A program made the position numbers and the translations under genes. A stretch of 8,582 nt of DNA, from contig JAIESJ010000053.1 of assembly GCA_019746155.1 (NCBI GenBank), forward strand, positions 1 through 8,582, in the 5' to 3' direction. The stretch is from Burkholderiales bacterium (GTDB taxonomy: Bacteria > Pseudomonadota > Gammaproteobacteria > Burkholderiales > SG8-41). The notes under the pieces are model-generated. The model saw only the letters and a list, made by a program, of their open reading frames with translations, had not been told where the DNA came from and ran no database searches. This document shows, in pieces, positions 1 to 6,333 of this stretch. Positions within the stretch are counted from its first letter, which is position 1. Every line of letters starts with the position of its first letter.

Positions 1-1164
1 CGAGACCATTTCCGCCGCCACGAGGGAAAACCAGCACACGCCCATTGAAATCTGCAGACCGGTGAAGATGAACGGCAACGCGCCGGGGATGATGATGTGG
101 CGGAATACCTGCCACTTTTTCGCGCCGAGACAGTAGGCGGCGCGGACGTACGACTCCTCGATCGATTCCACGCCGAGCATGGTATTGAGCGCGGTGGCGA
201 AAAAGGACGCCAGGAACGCGAGATAGACCACCGCCGACTCGGTCGAGATGAACATCACGATCGCCAGCGGCACCCACGCCAGGATCGGGATCGGCCGCAA
301 CGTCTCGAACACCGGAAACACATACTCCCTGAATTTCCGCGACCAGCCCAGGAACAATCCGAGCGGCACGCCGAACAGCGTGGCCAGGAAAAACGCCTGG
401 GTGACGCGCCAGATGCTGACCCAGATGTGCCGGTAGTATTCCTCGGTATATATCGACAGCCCGTAAGCCGGGTTCGGGTTCAGCCATTCCTTCACTACGG
501 TGGTGATGCCGGGCATTTCACGGAAGCGCGGCAGCTTCCAGACCTCGACCGAAAAGTACCAAAAACCCAGAAACAGCGCGAAGCCGATCAGCATCAGATA
601 TGGCCGCGGACTCTTCAGCCACTGCGACAGCCGGTAGAGGGTGAGATTCATGCCCTGGATGTCACCGGCGTGCATCTTGCGGTGGATCGCGCGCATTTGC
701 GCGATAAGGTCCGGCACGGTGTAGTCGTGCGTAATCATGGTGGCGAAGCGGCTCATCACCACATCGCCGGCATCGGGATCGGACTCGAGCAACCGCAACA
801 GGTCGTCGCCGTTGATGCGAATGATTTCGGCCGGCTCGATGCACACCGCCCTGGCGAGCCGGTGCGGATACTTGGCGAGCAGCGCCGCCCAGCCGAACAC
901 GTCGCCGGGACCGAGCGCCTGCACCGGGCGGCGCGCATTCACGCCGGGTTCCAATGCGTGCTCGACCCTGCCCGAGACGATGATGTAAATGTCGTCGGCG
1001 GTATCGCCGACGTCATAGATCAGTGCGCCGCTTTCGTAGGACACGCGCCGGCCGAGCGCCGCGATCTGACGCAGCATACCGTCGGACACTACCTGGAACG
1101 GCATGGTCTTTTTGAGAATTTCAAGCATTTGTTCCGTCTTTACCTGCTGTTCAACCGGCTCCAT
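1..1164 (-). CDS. ABC transporter permease (TauC/SsuC type) with N-terminal cyclic-nucleotide-binding-like domain, partial
   Basis: The minus frame is open from an ATG at 1164 to the window edge (388 codons, C-terminus missing), with an in-frame TGA eight codons upstream of the ATG. Residues about 13-148 form a CRP-like domain: the beta-roll motif IYIIVSGRVE (59-68), then PGDVFGWAALL (86-96) and IIRING (114-119). A linker (149-186) leads to the first membrane helix (about 188-206), a periplasmic-looking loop, and a binding-protein-dependent permease core. That core has LRPIPILAWVPLAI (289-302), typical of NitT/TauT/sulfonate permeases, and an EAA-like loop, RAAYCLGAKKW (341-351) ending in ALP. 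Such permeases normally lack any cytoplasmic sensor domain, so the fusion is unusual. The domain would lie in the cytoplasm and could gate transport (inference). The ribosome site before 1164 is weak, and an internal ATG at 1128 is an alternative start. The gene follows the binding-protein gene and a terminator. Confidence 0.9.
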   Translation of the reverse strand, partial: MEPVEQQVKTEQMLEILKKTMPFQVVSDGMLRQIAALGRRVSYESGALIYDVGDTADDIYIIVSGRVEHALEPGVNARRPVQALGPGDVFGWAALLAKYPHRLARAVCIEPAEIIRINGDDLLRLLESDPDAGDVVMSRFATMITHDYTVPDLIAQMRAIHRKMHAGDIQGMNLTLYRLSQWLKSPRPYLMLIGFALFLGFWYFSVEVWKLPRFREMPGITTVVKEWLNPNPAYGLSIYTEEYYRHIWVSIWRVTQAFFLATLFGVPLGLFLGWSRKFREYVFPVFETLRPIPILAWVPLAIVMFISTESAVVYLAFLASFFATALNTMLGVESIEESYVRAAYCLGAKKWQVFRHIIIPGALPFIFTGLQISMGVCWFSLVAAEMVS

Positions 1165-1247
1165 CGGTACAGTCTTTCTTTGGTTTCAACTCATATCACC
1201 CGCCGTCTGCTGGCGCCACGGCAGATGAAATGAATCCCACACAGGCG

Positions 1248-1278
1248 AAAAAAGAGCCGGCCATGCTGGTGGCCGGCT
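1248..1278 (-). terminator. Rho-independent terminator after the binding-protein gene
   Basis: A 9-bp GC-rich perfect inverted repeat (1255-1263 with 1270-1278, AGCCGGCCA/TGGCCGGCT) encloses a 6-base loop. On the minus strand it is followed by one C and six Ts (complement of 1253-1248). It begins six bases after the stop of the substrate-binding-protein gene and ends about 84 bases before the permease start. It therefore sits inside what otherwise looks like a single operon. A partial terminator here would give more binding protein than permease, a common need of ABC importers. The opposite strand has only TTT after the stem, so it looks one-directional. Confidence 0.8.
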
Positions 1279-1284
1279 TTCGTA

Positions 1285-2418
1285 TCAATTAATGGGCCTG
1301 AACGCCGAGTCGGGCTGTGCGGCCACCTCGCCAACGGGCGCTTTCAGCTTGCGCTCCCTGAGCACTGCCTCCGCAAATTCGGGCATCACCGCCTCGGGAC
1401 GCAGCCTGGGCGTATTGATGCTCTTGATCTCGAACAGGAAGGCGGTCGCCCGTTCCAGCAATTCGCGCGCCTGCGGCGTGATGGTAAAGTGCAGGGCGTT
1501 GCGCACCTTGGAACCGTCCTGGTCCGGACCATAGGCGCCGTAGAGTGAATACCACAGCACCTTGTCGCTGAAACCGGTAGTCTGCTCGCGCGCCATCTTG
1601 ATCACCTCTAGAGCGTTTTTCCCGTCGGCCAGAAACAGCTGCGCGTCGAGCTCGGCGTTGAGCCACGCCCTCACCACGTCCGGACGCTGCTTGATCAGGT
1701 CGGCACGCATGGCCAGGAAGCCGGCGTCGTTTTCCTGCGGCGTCACGCCGGAAGCAACGCGGCGCGCCAGCCCTTCCTGGACCAGGCGTGAGGCGGTCGG
1801 CTCCCAGATCACCGCCGCGTCGATCTTGCCGGCGCGGAAGTTGCTGGTGATGACCTCGATGTTCTGATTGAGGTAGGCGGCGGGCTGCACGCCGAACTTC
1901 TTGTAGACCGCCTGGGCATAGCGGTCGGTGCAGCTGCCCTTAGGCACCGCGACCTGCTTGCCGTTGAGCCACTTGATAGCGTCCAGCGGGCTTGCAAACT
2001 TGGGCGCATCGGTACGCACCAGGAAAATATTGCACTGATCATGGCCCAGACCCAAGTTGGCGACAATGCGGACATCCGCCACCTCCTGCTTGGTGGTGGA
2101 CACGATGGCAGGCATGTCGCCCATATAGCCGATATGCTGCTTGCCGGCCAGCATGTTGTTGACGATGATCGCCCCCTGCAGCCCGATCTGGAACTCGACC
2201 TGCGAACCCTTGGGCAGGTATTTCTCGTAGAACTTCTTGCCGCGCATCACCACGCCCGACCACGACTGCGTGTAGTATGGCTGGTAGCCGACCACCAGCT
2301 TGACTGGTTCGCCCGGCTTGCCGAAATCGATATCGGCAGCAAGAACGCTACTGCCGAGCAGAGCGCCGCCGGCAAACACGGCGCAGAAGTACTGCAGCAA
2401 ACGCTTGACTGACTTCAT
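1285..2418 (-). CDS. Periplasmic substrate-binding protein of a NitT/TauT/SsuA-type ABC importer
   Basis: This 377-residue protein has a Sec signal peptide: basic MKSVKRLL, a hydrophobic stretch, and a likely cut after LA near residue 27-28. The mature part opens with a beta strand, VKLVVGYQPYYTQSW, then has QGAIIVNNMLAGKQHIGYMG (81-100), typical of NMT1/SsuA/TauA-like proteins. IDAAVIWEPTA in the second lobe is also typical of the nitrate/sulfonate/taurine group. Mature cysteines at 129 and 163 could form a disulfide (inference). The start is set by a strong AAAGGAGGG 5 bases before the ATG. The gene lies 99 bp after the ferredoxin gene and before the permease gene, so it should deliver substrate to that permease. 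The ligand cannot be read from sequence; a sulfonate or other small organic anion fits the family and the neighbouring oxygenase. Confidence 0.9.
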   Translation of the reverse strand: MKSVKRLLQYFCAVFAGGALLGSSVLAADIDFGKPGEPVKLVVGYQPYYTQSWSGVVMRGKKFYEKYLPKGSQVEFQIGLQGAIIVNNMLAGKQHIGYMGDMPAIVSTTKQEVADVRIVANLGLGHDQCNIFLVRTDAPKFASPLDAIKWLNGKQVAVPKGSCTDRYAQAVYKKFGVQPAAYLNQNIEVITSNFRAGKIDAAVIWEPTASRLVQEGLARRVASGVTPQENDAGFLAMRADLIKQRPDVVRAWLNAELDAQLFLADGKNALEVIKMAREQTTGFSDKVLWYSLYGAYGPDQDGSKVRNALHFTITPQARELLERATAFLFEIKSINTPRLRPEAVMPEFAEAVLRERKLKAPVGEVAAQPDSAFRPIN

Positions 2419-2422
2419 GACA

Positions 2423-2431
2423 CCCTCCTTT
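2423..2431 (-). promoter_or_regulatory. Strong ribosome-binding site of the substrate-binding-protein gene
   Basis: AAAGGAGGG on the minus strand, with the AGGAGG core 5 bases before the ATG at 2418. It is one of the two best ribosome sites in the window and fits high expression of a periplasmic binding protein. The rest of the 99-bp gap (2419-2517) holds no promoter that I can defend. Confidence 0.8.
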
Positions 2432-2517
2432 GATGGTTACTGCTCACACGACAAAAATCAGATTTGTTGTTGTTCGTTCATCACGCTTCGTCGCGGCACC
2501 AAGTCACGGACCTTACG

Positions 2518-3246
2518 TCATTTCGCCCCCGATGGCGCCAGATAACGCGCGATCAGCGACGACAACCGCCGCATCACGATATAGCCCGACGCCGGATCGG
2601 CTTCGAGCACTTTCAATGCCTGCTTGCCGTTGATCCGCAGCAGCGTCGAGCGCTCCAGACAGGTCGCCTTGGCGATGCGCAGCGGCTGGCTGTCGAGCAG
2701 CGCCGCCCAACCGAACACTTCGCCTTTGCGCAGCATGAAGCCGGCGGGGCTGGTGCGGTCATCGCGACCGATCAGGAATTCGACGCGTCCCGACTCGAGC
2801 ACGAAAAAATCGTCCGCGGGATCGCTAATGTTGTAGAGCGTGCCGCCCTGCGGGAATTCCTCGCGTTTCGCCAGCGCATTGATTTCCGCCAGGGTCTTCT
2901 CGGCGACTCCCGTAAACAGCTCACCGACGTCGAGCGTGCCCGGCGACACGATAAAGATCGAGTCGTTGTCCACTTCCACTTTGTAACATTCGAGCGGCGC
3001 TTCCGCGAGTCCGATCGGCGCACCGGTACGGATATCCCATTGCCACAAATGCTGATGGCAGGTCAGCACCGCACCATCATACAATCCTTCGCACAGCGCC
3101 ACGTCCTGGTGTGGACACACTGCCTGGCATGCGAAATATTCATTACCGGCATTGGCCACCAGCACCTTGAGGTCGCCGTCGGCATCACACTCGCGCATGC
3201 CGTTGGCCGGGACATCGGCACGGTTGCAGACAAATTTTCTCGTCAT
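2518..3246 (-). CDS. Rieske ferredoxin (TmoC-like) fused to a C-terminal cyclic-nucleotide-binding-like domain
   Basis: The protein has 242 residues, against about 110 for a normal Rieske ferredoxin. Residues 1-103 are the ferredoxin: C44-P-H46 and C63-H-Q-H66, with 16 residues between the pairs, give the four [2Fe-2S] ligands, and LTCHQHLWQWD resembles toluene-4-monooxygenase TmoC. Residues about 107-237 are a CRP-like beta-roll with FFVLESGRVEFLIG (147-160), KGEVFGWAALL (174-184) and LLRING (202-207). There is no helix-turn-helix after it, so it is a sensor and not a transcription factor. It should carry electrons from the upstream-encoded reductase to the oxygenase, and the extra domain could make that transfer ligand-dependent (inference). 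I chose the ATG at 3246 because the next residues align with the TmoC N-terminus and because it lies 10 bases after the reductase stop. An in-frame ATG at 3273 would overlap the reductase gene. Confidence 0.92.
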   Translation of the reverse strand: MTRKFVCNRADVPANGMRECDADGDLKVLVANAGNEYFACQAVCPHQDVALCEGLYDGAVLTCHQHLWQWDIRTGAPIGLAEAPLECYKVEVDNDSIFIVSPGTLDVGELFTGVAEKTLAEINALAKREEFPQGGTLYNISDPADDFFVLESGRVEFLIGRDDRTSPAGFMLRKGEVFGWAALLDSQPLRIAKATCLERSTLLRINGKQALKVLEADPASGYIVMRRLSSLIARYLAPSGAK

Positions 3247-3256
3247 CTCGCGTGTT

Positions 3257-4297
3257 TTAGCTGAATTTGTCATAGCGGATATTGTCCGCCGTAAGCTTCG
3301 CTTCCAGCAACAGCACGCGGATCGCCGCATCGACCGCCGGCGGCGGGCCGGCGAGATAGGCGCGCACATTCTGATACTTGCCCTTCATGTGGCGCGCCGC
3401 CACCTCATGCACCAGTCCCTTGTCGAAAGCGAGCGCCGGATAGCGCTGCGCGGCCGCAGCCGGCACCTCTTCGTCCGACAGGGCGACCGTAATCTGCAGC
3501 TTCTGCGGGAATTTGTTGCGGTAACGCGATAATTCATCAAGGTAAAATGCGTCCTTCATGGTGCGCACGCCGAAGAACACGTCGCCGCTATACTGGTCGA
3601 AATAGTGCTCCTGGCAGGCGCGTTCCAGGATAGACATGATGCCGGCGATGCCGCTGCCGCCGGCGATGCACAGGATGTTCTTGGCGAGCGCCGGGAAAAA
3701 CGTCGCCGATCCCAGCGGGCCGAACAGATCAACTTCTCGGCCTTCGATATTGCCGTTGAACAGCCATTCGGAAGCGCCACCGCCGGGCTTTTTCTTGACC
3801 ACGAAATCGAGCTTTTTCGCGCCACGCTCGAAATTGGCCATCGAGTAACCGCGGTAACCCGGCACCCCCGGCACCTGCATCACCATGAACTGGCCGGCGT
3901 CGAATTCGCGCGGCGCGGCAAGCTCGATCGAAAACGCGATCACGTCGTCGGTAAGCAGGCGTGGACTGCGCAGGATGCCGCGGCCGGCCGCCGGCAAGCA
4001 GGCGCCGGGATCCATGTTATAGACGAAGTTCGCGACTTCCAGGCTGCAGTCCCCGCGCGCTTCGCTCTGGCACATCAGGAATTCGCCGGGATGCTTCAGA
4101 TACTTGCGGCCGGGGGCTGCCGGCCACAGGTCGTCAATATCGCCCGATACCAGGCGCGCCTTGCAGGTGCCGCAGGTGCCGCTGCCGCACTCATAGGGCA
4201 GATTGATGCCGCTGGCAAGACCGGCATAGAGAATGCGCTCCCCGCCCGCCGCGGCGAACTGATAGGCGCGATTCCTGGCGTTAAGCTGGATTTTCAT
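3257..4297 (-). CDS. Oxygenase electron-transfer reductase: plant-type [2Fe-2S], FAD and NAD(P)H domains
   Basis: This 346-residue protein passes electrons from NAD(P)H through FAD and a [2Fe-2S] cluster to the ferredoxin. Domains in order: plant-type ferredoxin (1-90) with C37, C42, C45 and C76 as ligands (ECGSGTCGTCKARL); an FAD-binding barrel with RGYSMAN (148-154), the usual RxYS flavin motif; and an NAD-binding domain with IAGGSGIAGIMSIL (210-223) and a C-terminal AGPPPAVDA (316-324) where relatives often have CGPP. Order and length match the NdoR, XylA and TmoF reductases. With a separate Rieske ferredoxin, this is a class III (naphthalene-dioxygenase-like) three-component chain. The gene starts 27 bases after the beta1 stop with no clear Shine-Dalgarno, which suggests translational coupling, and ends 10 bases before the ferredoxin start. 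Confidence 0.95.
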   Translation of the reverse strand: MKIQLNARNRAYQFAAAGGERILYAGLASGINLPYECGSGTCGTCKARLVSGDIDDLWPAAPGRKYLKHPGEFLMCQSEARGDCSLEVANFVYNMDPGACLPAAGRGILRSPRLLTDDVIAFSIELAAPREFDAGQFMVMQVPGVPGYRGYSMANFERGAKKLDFVVKKKPGGGASEWLFNGNIEGREVDLFGPLGSATFFPALAKNILCIAGGSGIAGIMSILERACQEHYFDQYSGDVFFGVRTMKDAFYLDELSRYRNKFPQKLQITVALSDEEVPAAAAQRYPALAFDKGLVHEVAARHMKGKYQNVRAYLAGPPPAVDAAIRVLLLEAKLTADNIRYDKFS

Positions 4298-4324
4298 CGG
4301 GCGCGATACCAGACAACTGAAGAG

Positions 4325-4783
4325 TTAAAACGGAATGTGGTAGCCGAAGCCGAACATGCGTGTGTCGAGTTTCACCACGCGTTTGGCCAGCAGCGGTTTG
4401 CCGCCGTTCAGCTTGAACGTATCCAAATACCTTCCGACCGCGAACAATTCGGTCGCCCCGCCGTCGAGATTAGTCTTGAATACCTGCAGTGCACTCACCA
4501 CGTTGGCCTGCTGCTGCGCCTCGTCGCATTGAACCTTGTAGACCGTGGCGTGACGCGTCAGCGGCGAATGGTCGCTGTTATGCCGTGGTAACTGGGTGAA
4601 CAGCGTCTGCATTCCGTTCCTGTCATGATCGAGCCAGATCATGTCCTTGCGGATTTCAGGGCTATGCGCGGTGATGGTATAGCGAAACTCCGGGGCGCAG
4701 AGGTCGAGATAGCCCTTGAAATCCTTGTCATCGAGCAGCAAACAGGACTGATAAACCAGTTCTTCAATCGCAACGCGGTCCAT
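4325..4783 (-). CDS. Rieske oxygenase small (beta) subunit, beta1
   Basis: A 152-residue NTF2/SnoaL-fold protein of the ring-hydroxylating dioxygenase beta family, which stabilises the alpha subunit and carries no metal. Visible family-like blocks are EELVYQSCLLLDDKDF near the N-terminus, SPEIRKDMIWLDHDR in the middle, PLTRHA, LDGGATELFAVGRYLDT and KLDTR near the C-terminus. It is slightly shorter than many beta subunits (about 160-195 residues). It lies 34 bases after alpha1, with AGGAGAGG upstream of the ATG at 4783. It is clearly paralogous to the beta2 gene in this window: same length and the same blocks. Confidence 0.92.
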   Translation of the reverse strand: MDRVAIEELVYQSCLLLDDKDFKGYLDLCAPEFRYTITAHSPEIRKDMIWLDHDRNGMQTLFTQLPRHNSDHSPLTRHATVYKVQCDEAQQQANVVSALQVFKTNLDGGATELFAVGRYLDTFKLNGGKPLLAKRVVKLDTRMFGFGYHIPF

Positions 4784-4817
4784 CTTCGATCATCCTCTCC
4801 TGTGGTGAAAATCCGGA

Positions 4818-6026
4818 CTAGGCGGCCGCCGAAATGAGCTTCTCGCCGTACGGGTCGTAGGCCTTGCGTCCCATGCGTCGGCTCCACTCGGCGTAGAAGT
4901 GGCGCATCCCGCCCTCGTCGTGGATGGTCATATTTTCTTCCCGGCCATGGATTACCCAAGTCTGATCGGACAGCCGGTTCATCGCCCGCCCCTGCCCGTG
5001 CACGCCGAGCAGGTCCTCGTGCAGGTTGCGCCCGAACGGCCCCCAGATCGTGTTGTGATCGAAGATGCGCTGCATACGCTCCTGCGGCGTATCGCGTTTC
5101 AGTCCCAGTCCGCGGAACTCGATGATCAATTTATCGGGACCGAGCGGAATCGAGGTGTCCATGCGCAGCACCGAAGTACGCAGGTTATAGGTCATGCCGG
5201 GAAAGATGTCGATCAGGATCCAGCCGCCGGGCGAAAGATTGGGCCACCCTACCCCGCGCTCCTTACTGCCCTCATATGCGTCGTACTTGATCGTCATCGA
5301 GCCCACCGAAGCGTGGCCATTGGGGTAGCCGACGTATTTACGGTCGAAGTAGCCGGGCTGCAGCATACCGGTCACGCGGTTAAAATAATGCATGTAATCG
5401 TGGTAGAACTCGCTGTTGGTGTCGTGCCACAGCTTGTAGTTGGTATTGACGATCGCCTTGTGGTAATGGAACACCTCAAGTTCTTCCTCCATGCACGGCA
5501 CCAGCATGTCGAGCGCGGAACCGATGTATTCCTTGAGCGTACAGGCGTTGTCGTCGGTGTTGACCCACACGAAGCCGCCGAAGCCGATTTCGGTGCGCAC
5601 TTCGCGCAGCCCCGCGTCGGCTTTGCAGAAGCGGTTCTGGAAACCCTCCTTCTCGCGCGTGATGTCGACGCAGTTGCCCTTGGTGTCAAACGACCAGGCG
5701 TGGAAAATGCAAGTGATGCGCTTGGCGTTACCGACCGGATCGTAGAGCAGCGTGTTGCCCCGGTGCGGGCAGATGTTGTAGAAGCTGCGCACCTTCATGT
5801 CCTCGCCACGCACGACGATGAGATTGGTGCCGCCCGGATGACGGAAAGTGCGGTAATCGTAGGCGTTCGGAATCTCCGATTCGTGGCAGGCGATGATCCA
5901 ACACTTGTTGAAAATCTTTTCGCGCTCTTCATGGAAGATCTGCTCGTCGGTATAGATGCGACTGTCGACGAAATGCGAGGTCGGAAACTTCGGCAACTGC
6001 TGCCATTGGTTTGCATTCTTGGTCAT
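4818..6026 (-). CDS. Rieske oxygenase large (alpha) subunit, alpha1
   Basis: A 402-residue catalytic subunit of a ring-hydroxylating-type oxygenase. The N-terminal Rieske domain has C86-P-H88 and C106-x2-H109 with 17 residues between the pairs, the ordinary spacing. The mononuclear iron site lies in NYKLWHDTNSEFYHDYMH (196-213): H209 and H213 are likely ligands, and the third would be E337 or D338 in NLHEDLL. Two things are odd: E206 stands where the bridging Asp is normal, and the two His are three residues apart instead of four or five. The start is fixed by AAAGGAGGT just before the ATG. The substrate is unknown. The adjoining NitT/TauT transporter makes a sulfonate (methanesulfonate-monooxygenase-like chemistry) or an aromatic acid plausible, but neither is shown. 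Confidence 0.93.
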   Translation of the reverse strand: MTKNANQWQQLPKFPTSHFVDSRIYTDEQIFHEEREKIFNKCWIIACHESEIPNAYDYRTFRHPGGTNLIVVRGEDMKVRSFYNICPHRGNTLLYDPVGNAKRITCIFHAWSFDTKGNCVDITREKEGFQNRFCKADAGLREVRTEIGFGGFVWVNTDDNACTLKEYIGSALDMLVPCMEEELEVFHYHKAIVNTNYKLWHDTNSEFYHDYMHYFNRVTGMLQPGYFDRKYVGYPNGHASVGSMTIKYDAYEGSKERGVGWPNLSPGGWILIDIFPGMTYNLRTSVLRMDTSIPLGPDKLIIEFRGLGLKRDTPQERMQRIFDHNTIWGPFGRNLHEDLLGVHGQGRAMNRLSDQTWVIHGREENMTIHDEGGMRHFYAEWSRRMGRKAYDPYGEKLISAAA

Positions 6027-6033
6027 CTACGTT

Positions 6034-6042
6034 ACCTCCTTT
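6034..6042 (-). promoter_or_regulatory. Strong ribosome-binding site of alpha1
   Basis: AAAGGAGGT on the minus strand, with 8 bases between AGGAGG and the ATG at 6026. It is a near-perfect anti-16S match and settles the alpha1 start. Confidence 0.85.
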
Positions 6043-6083
6043 GGGCAAAGACGGGAGCTCTCCGGTTGAACCACATAACATTA

Positions 6084-6100
6084 CGCACGATTCATGCCAA
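6084..6100 (-). promoter_or_regulatory. Candidate sigma-54 (-24/-12) promoter of the alpha1 operon
   Basis: The minus strand reads TTGGCATGAATCGTGCG. GG (complement of 6097-6098) and GC (complement of 6085-6086) are exactly 10 bases apart, as the TGGCAC-N5-TTGC consensus requires. The -24 half matches well (TTGGCA); the -12 half is GTGC instead of TTGC. Transcription would start near 6073, giving a leader of about 47 bases before alpha1. The rest of 6045-6270 contains no gene that I can support. It could hold activator sites: short dyads are visible, such as CTCG-AAA-CGAG around 6171-6181, but none is convincing. No enhancer-binding-protein gene lies in the window. Confidence 0.45.
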
Positions 6101-6280
6101 TGCGCTGATTTGACACCCGGAGCTTGTAAATCAACGCTTCGGTAGCAACGATCCCAATGATCCCCGGCGACTCGTTTCGAGAAGAAACACCCGTGTGCGG
6201 CTGCAAGAAACATACGAATGCTGAACCTATACCGAACGACAACCACCGCCGCCCGGTATCCACTACTCGATTCAACCCAA

Positions 6281-6291
6281 ATTTTCCATTA
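6281..6291. repeat. Left terminal inverted repeat of the IS
   Basis: ATTTTCCATTA, the exact reverse complement of 7538-7548. Extended outward to 6271, the two sides agree at 18 of 21 positions. Confidence 0.6.
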
Positions 6292-6333
6292 CGTCCAGGT
6301 TTCTGATGGAAGCCGATAGTACAAAGGTATGAT

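Noticed and set aside
1203..1225. Dyad GCCGT/ACGGC and TCTGC/GCAGA upstream of the permease
   Set aside because: The two possible stems are only 5 bp each, overlap and exclude each other, and have no T-run or known operator pattern.
97..1233. Long plus-strand open frame of 378 codons opposite the permease gene
   Set aside because: Its translation is low-complexity and rich in Arg, His, Gln and Asp with no recognisable domain, while the opposite strand encodes a clear sensor-permease protein. It is a GC-rich shadow.
3247..3369. Longer N-terminus for the ferredoxin (ATG at 3369 or 3273)
   Set aside because: The extra residues are Arg/Ser/Cys-rich sequence read from inside the reductase gene. 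The Rieske ferredoxin homology begins at the ATG at 3246.
4818..6026. Calling alpha1 a true MsmA (methanesulfonate monooxygenase large subunit)
   Set aside because: As I recall, MsmA has an extended spacing between the two Cys-His pairs of its Rieske site. Alpha1 has the ordinary 17. The symbol is therefore withheld, although a sulfonate substrate remains possible.
4899..6113. Long plus-strand open frame of 404 codons opposite alpha1
   Set aside because: It is the antisense shadow of a well-supported Rieske alpha subunit and contains no family motif of its own. The same applies to the plus frames at 3605-4591, 2464-3264 and 7540-8337.
6171..6181. CTCG-AAA-CGAG dyad as an activator site for the alpha1 promoter
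   Set aside because: A four-base arm is expected by chance in this much DNA, and no second copy is visible.
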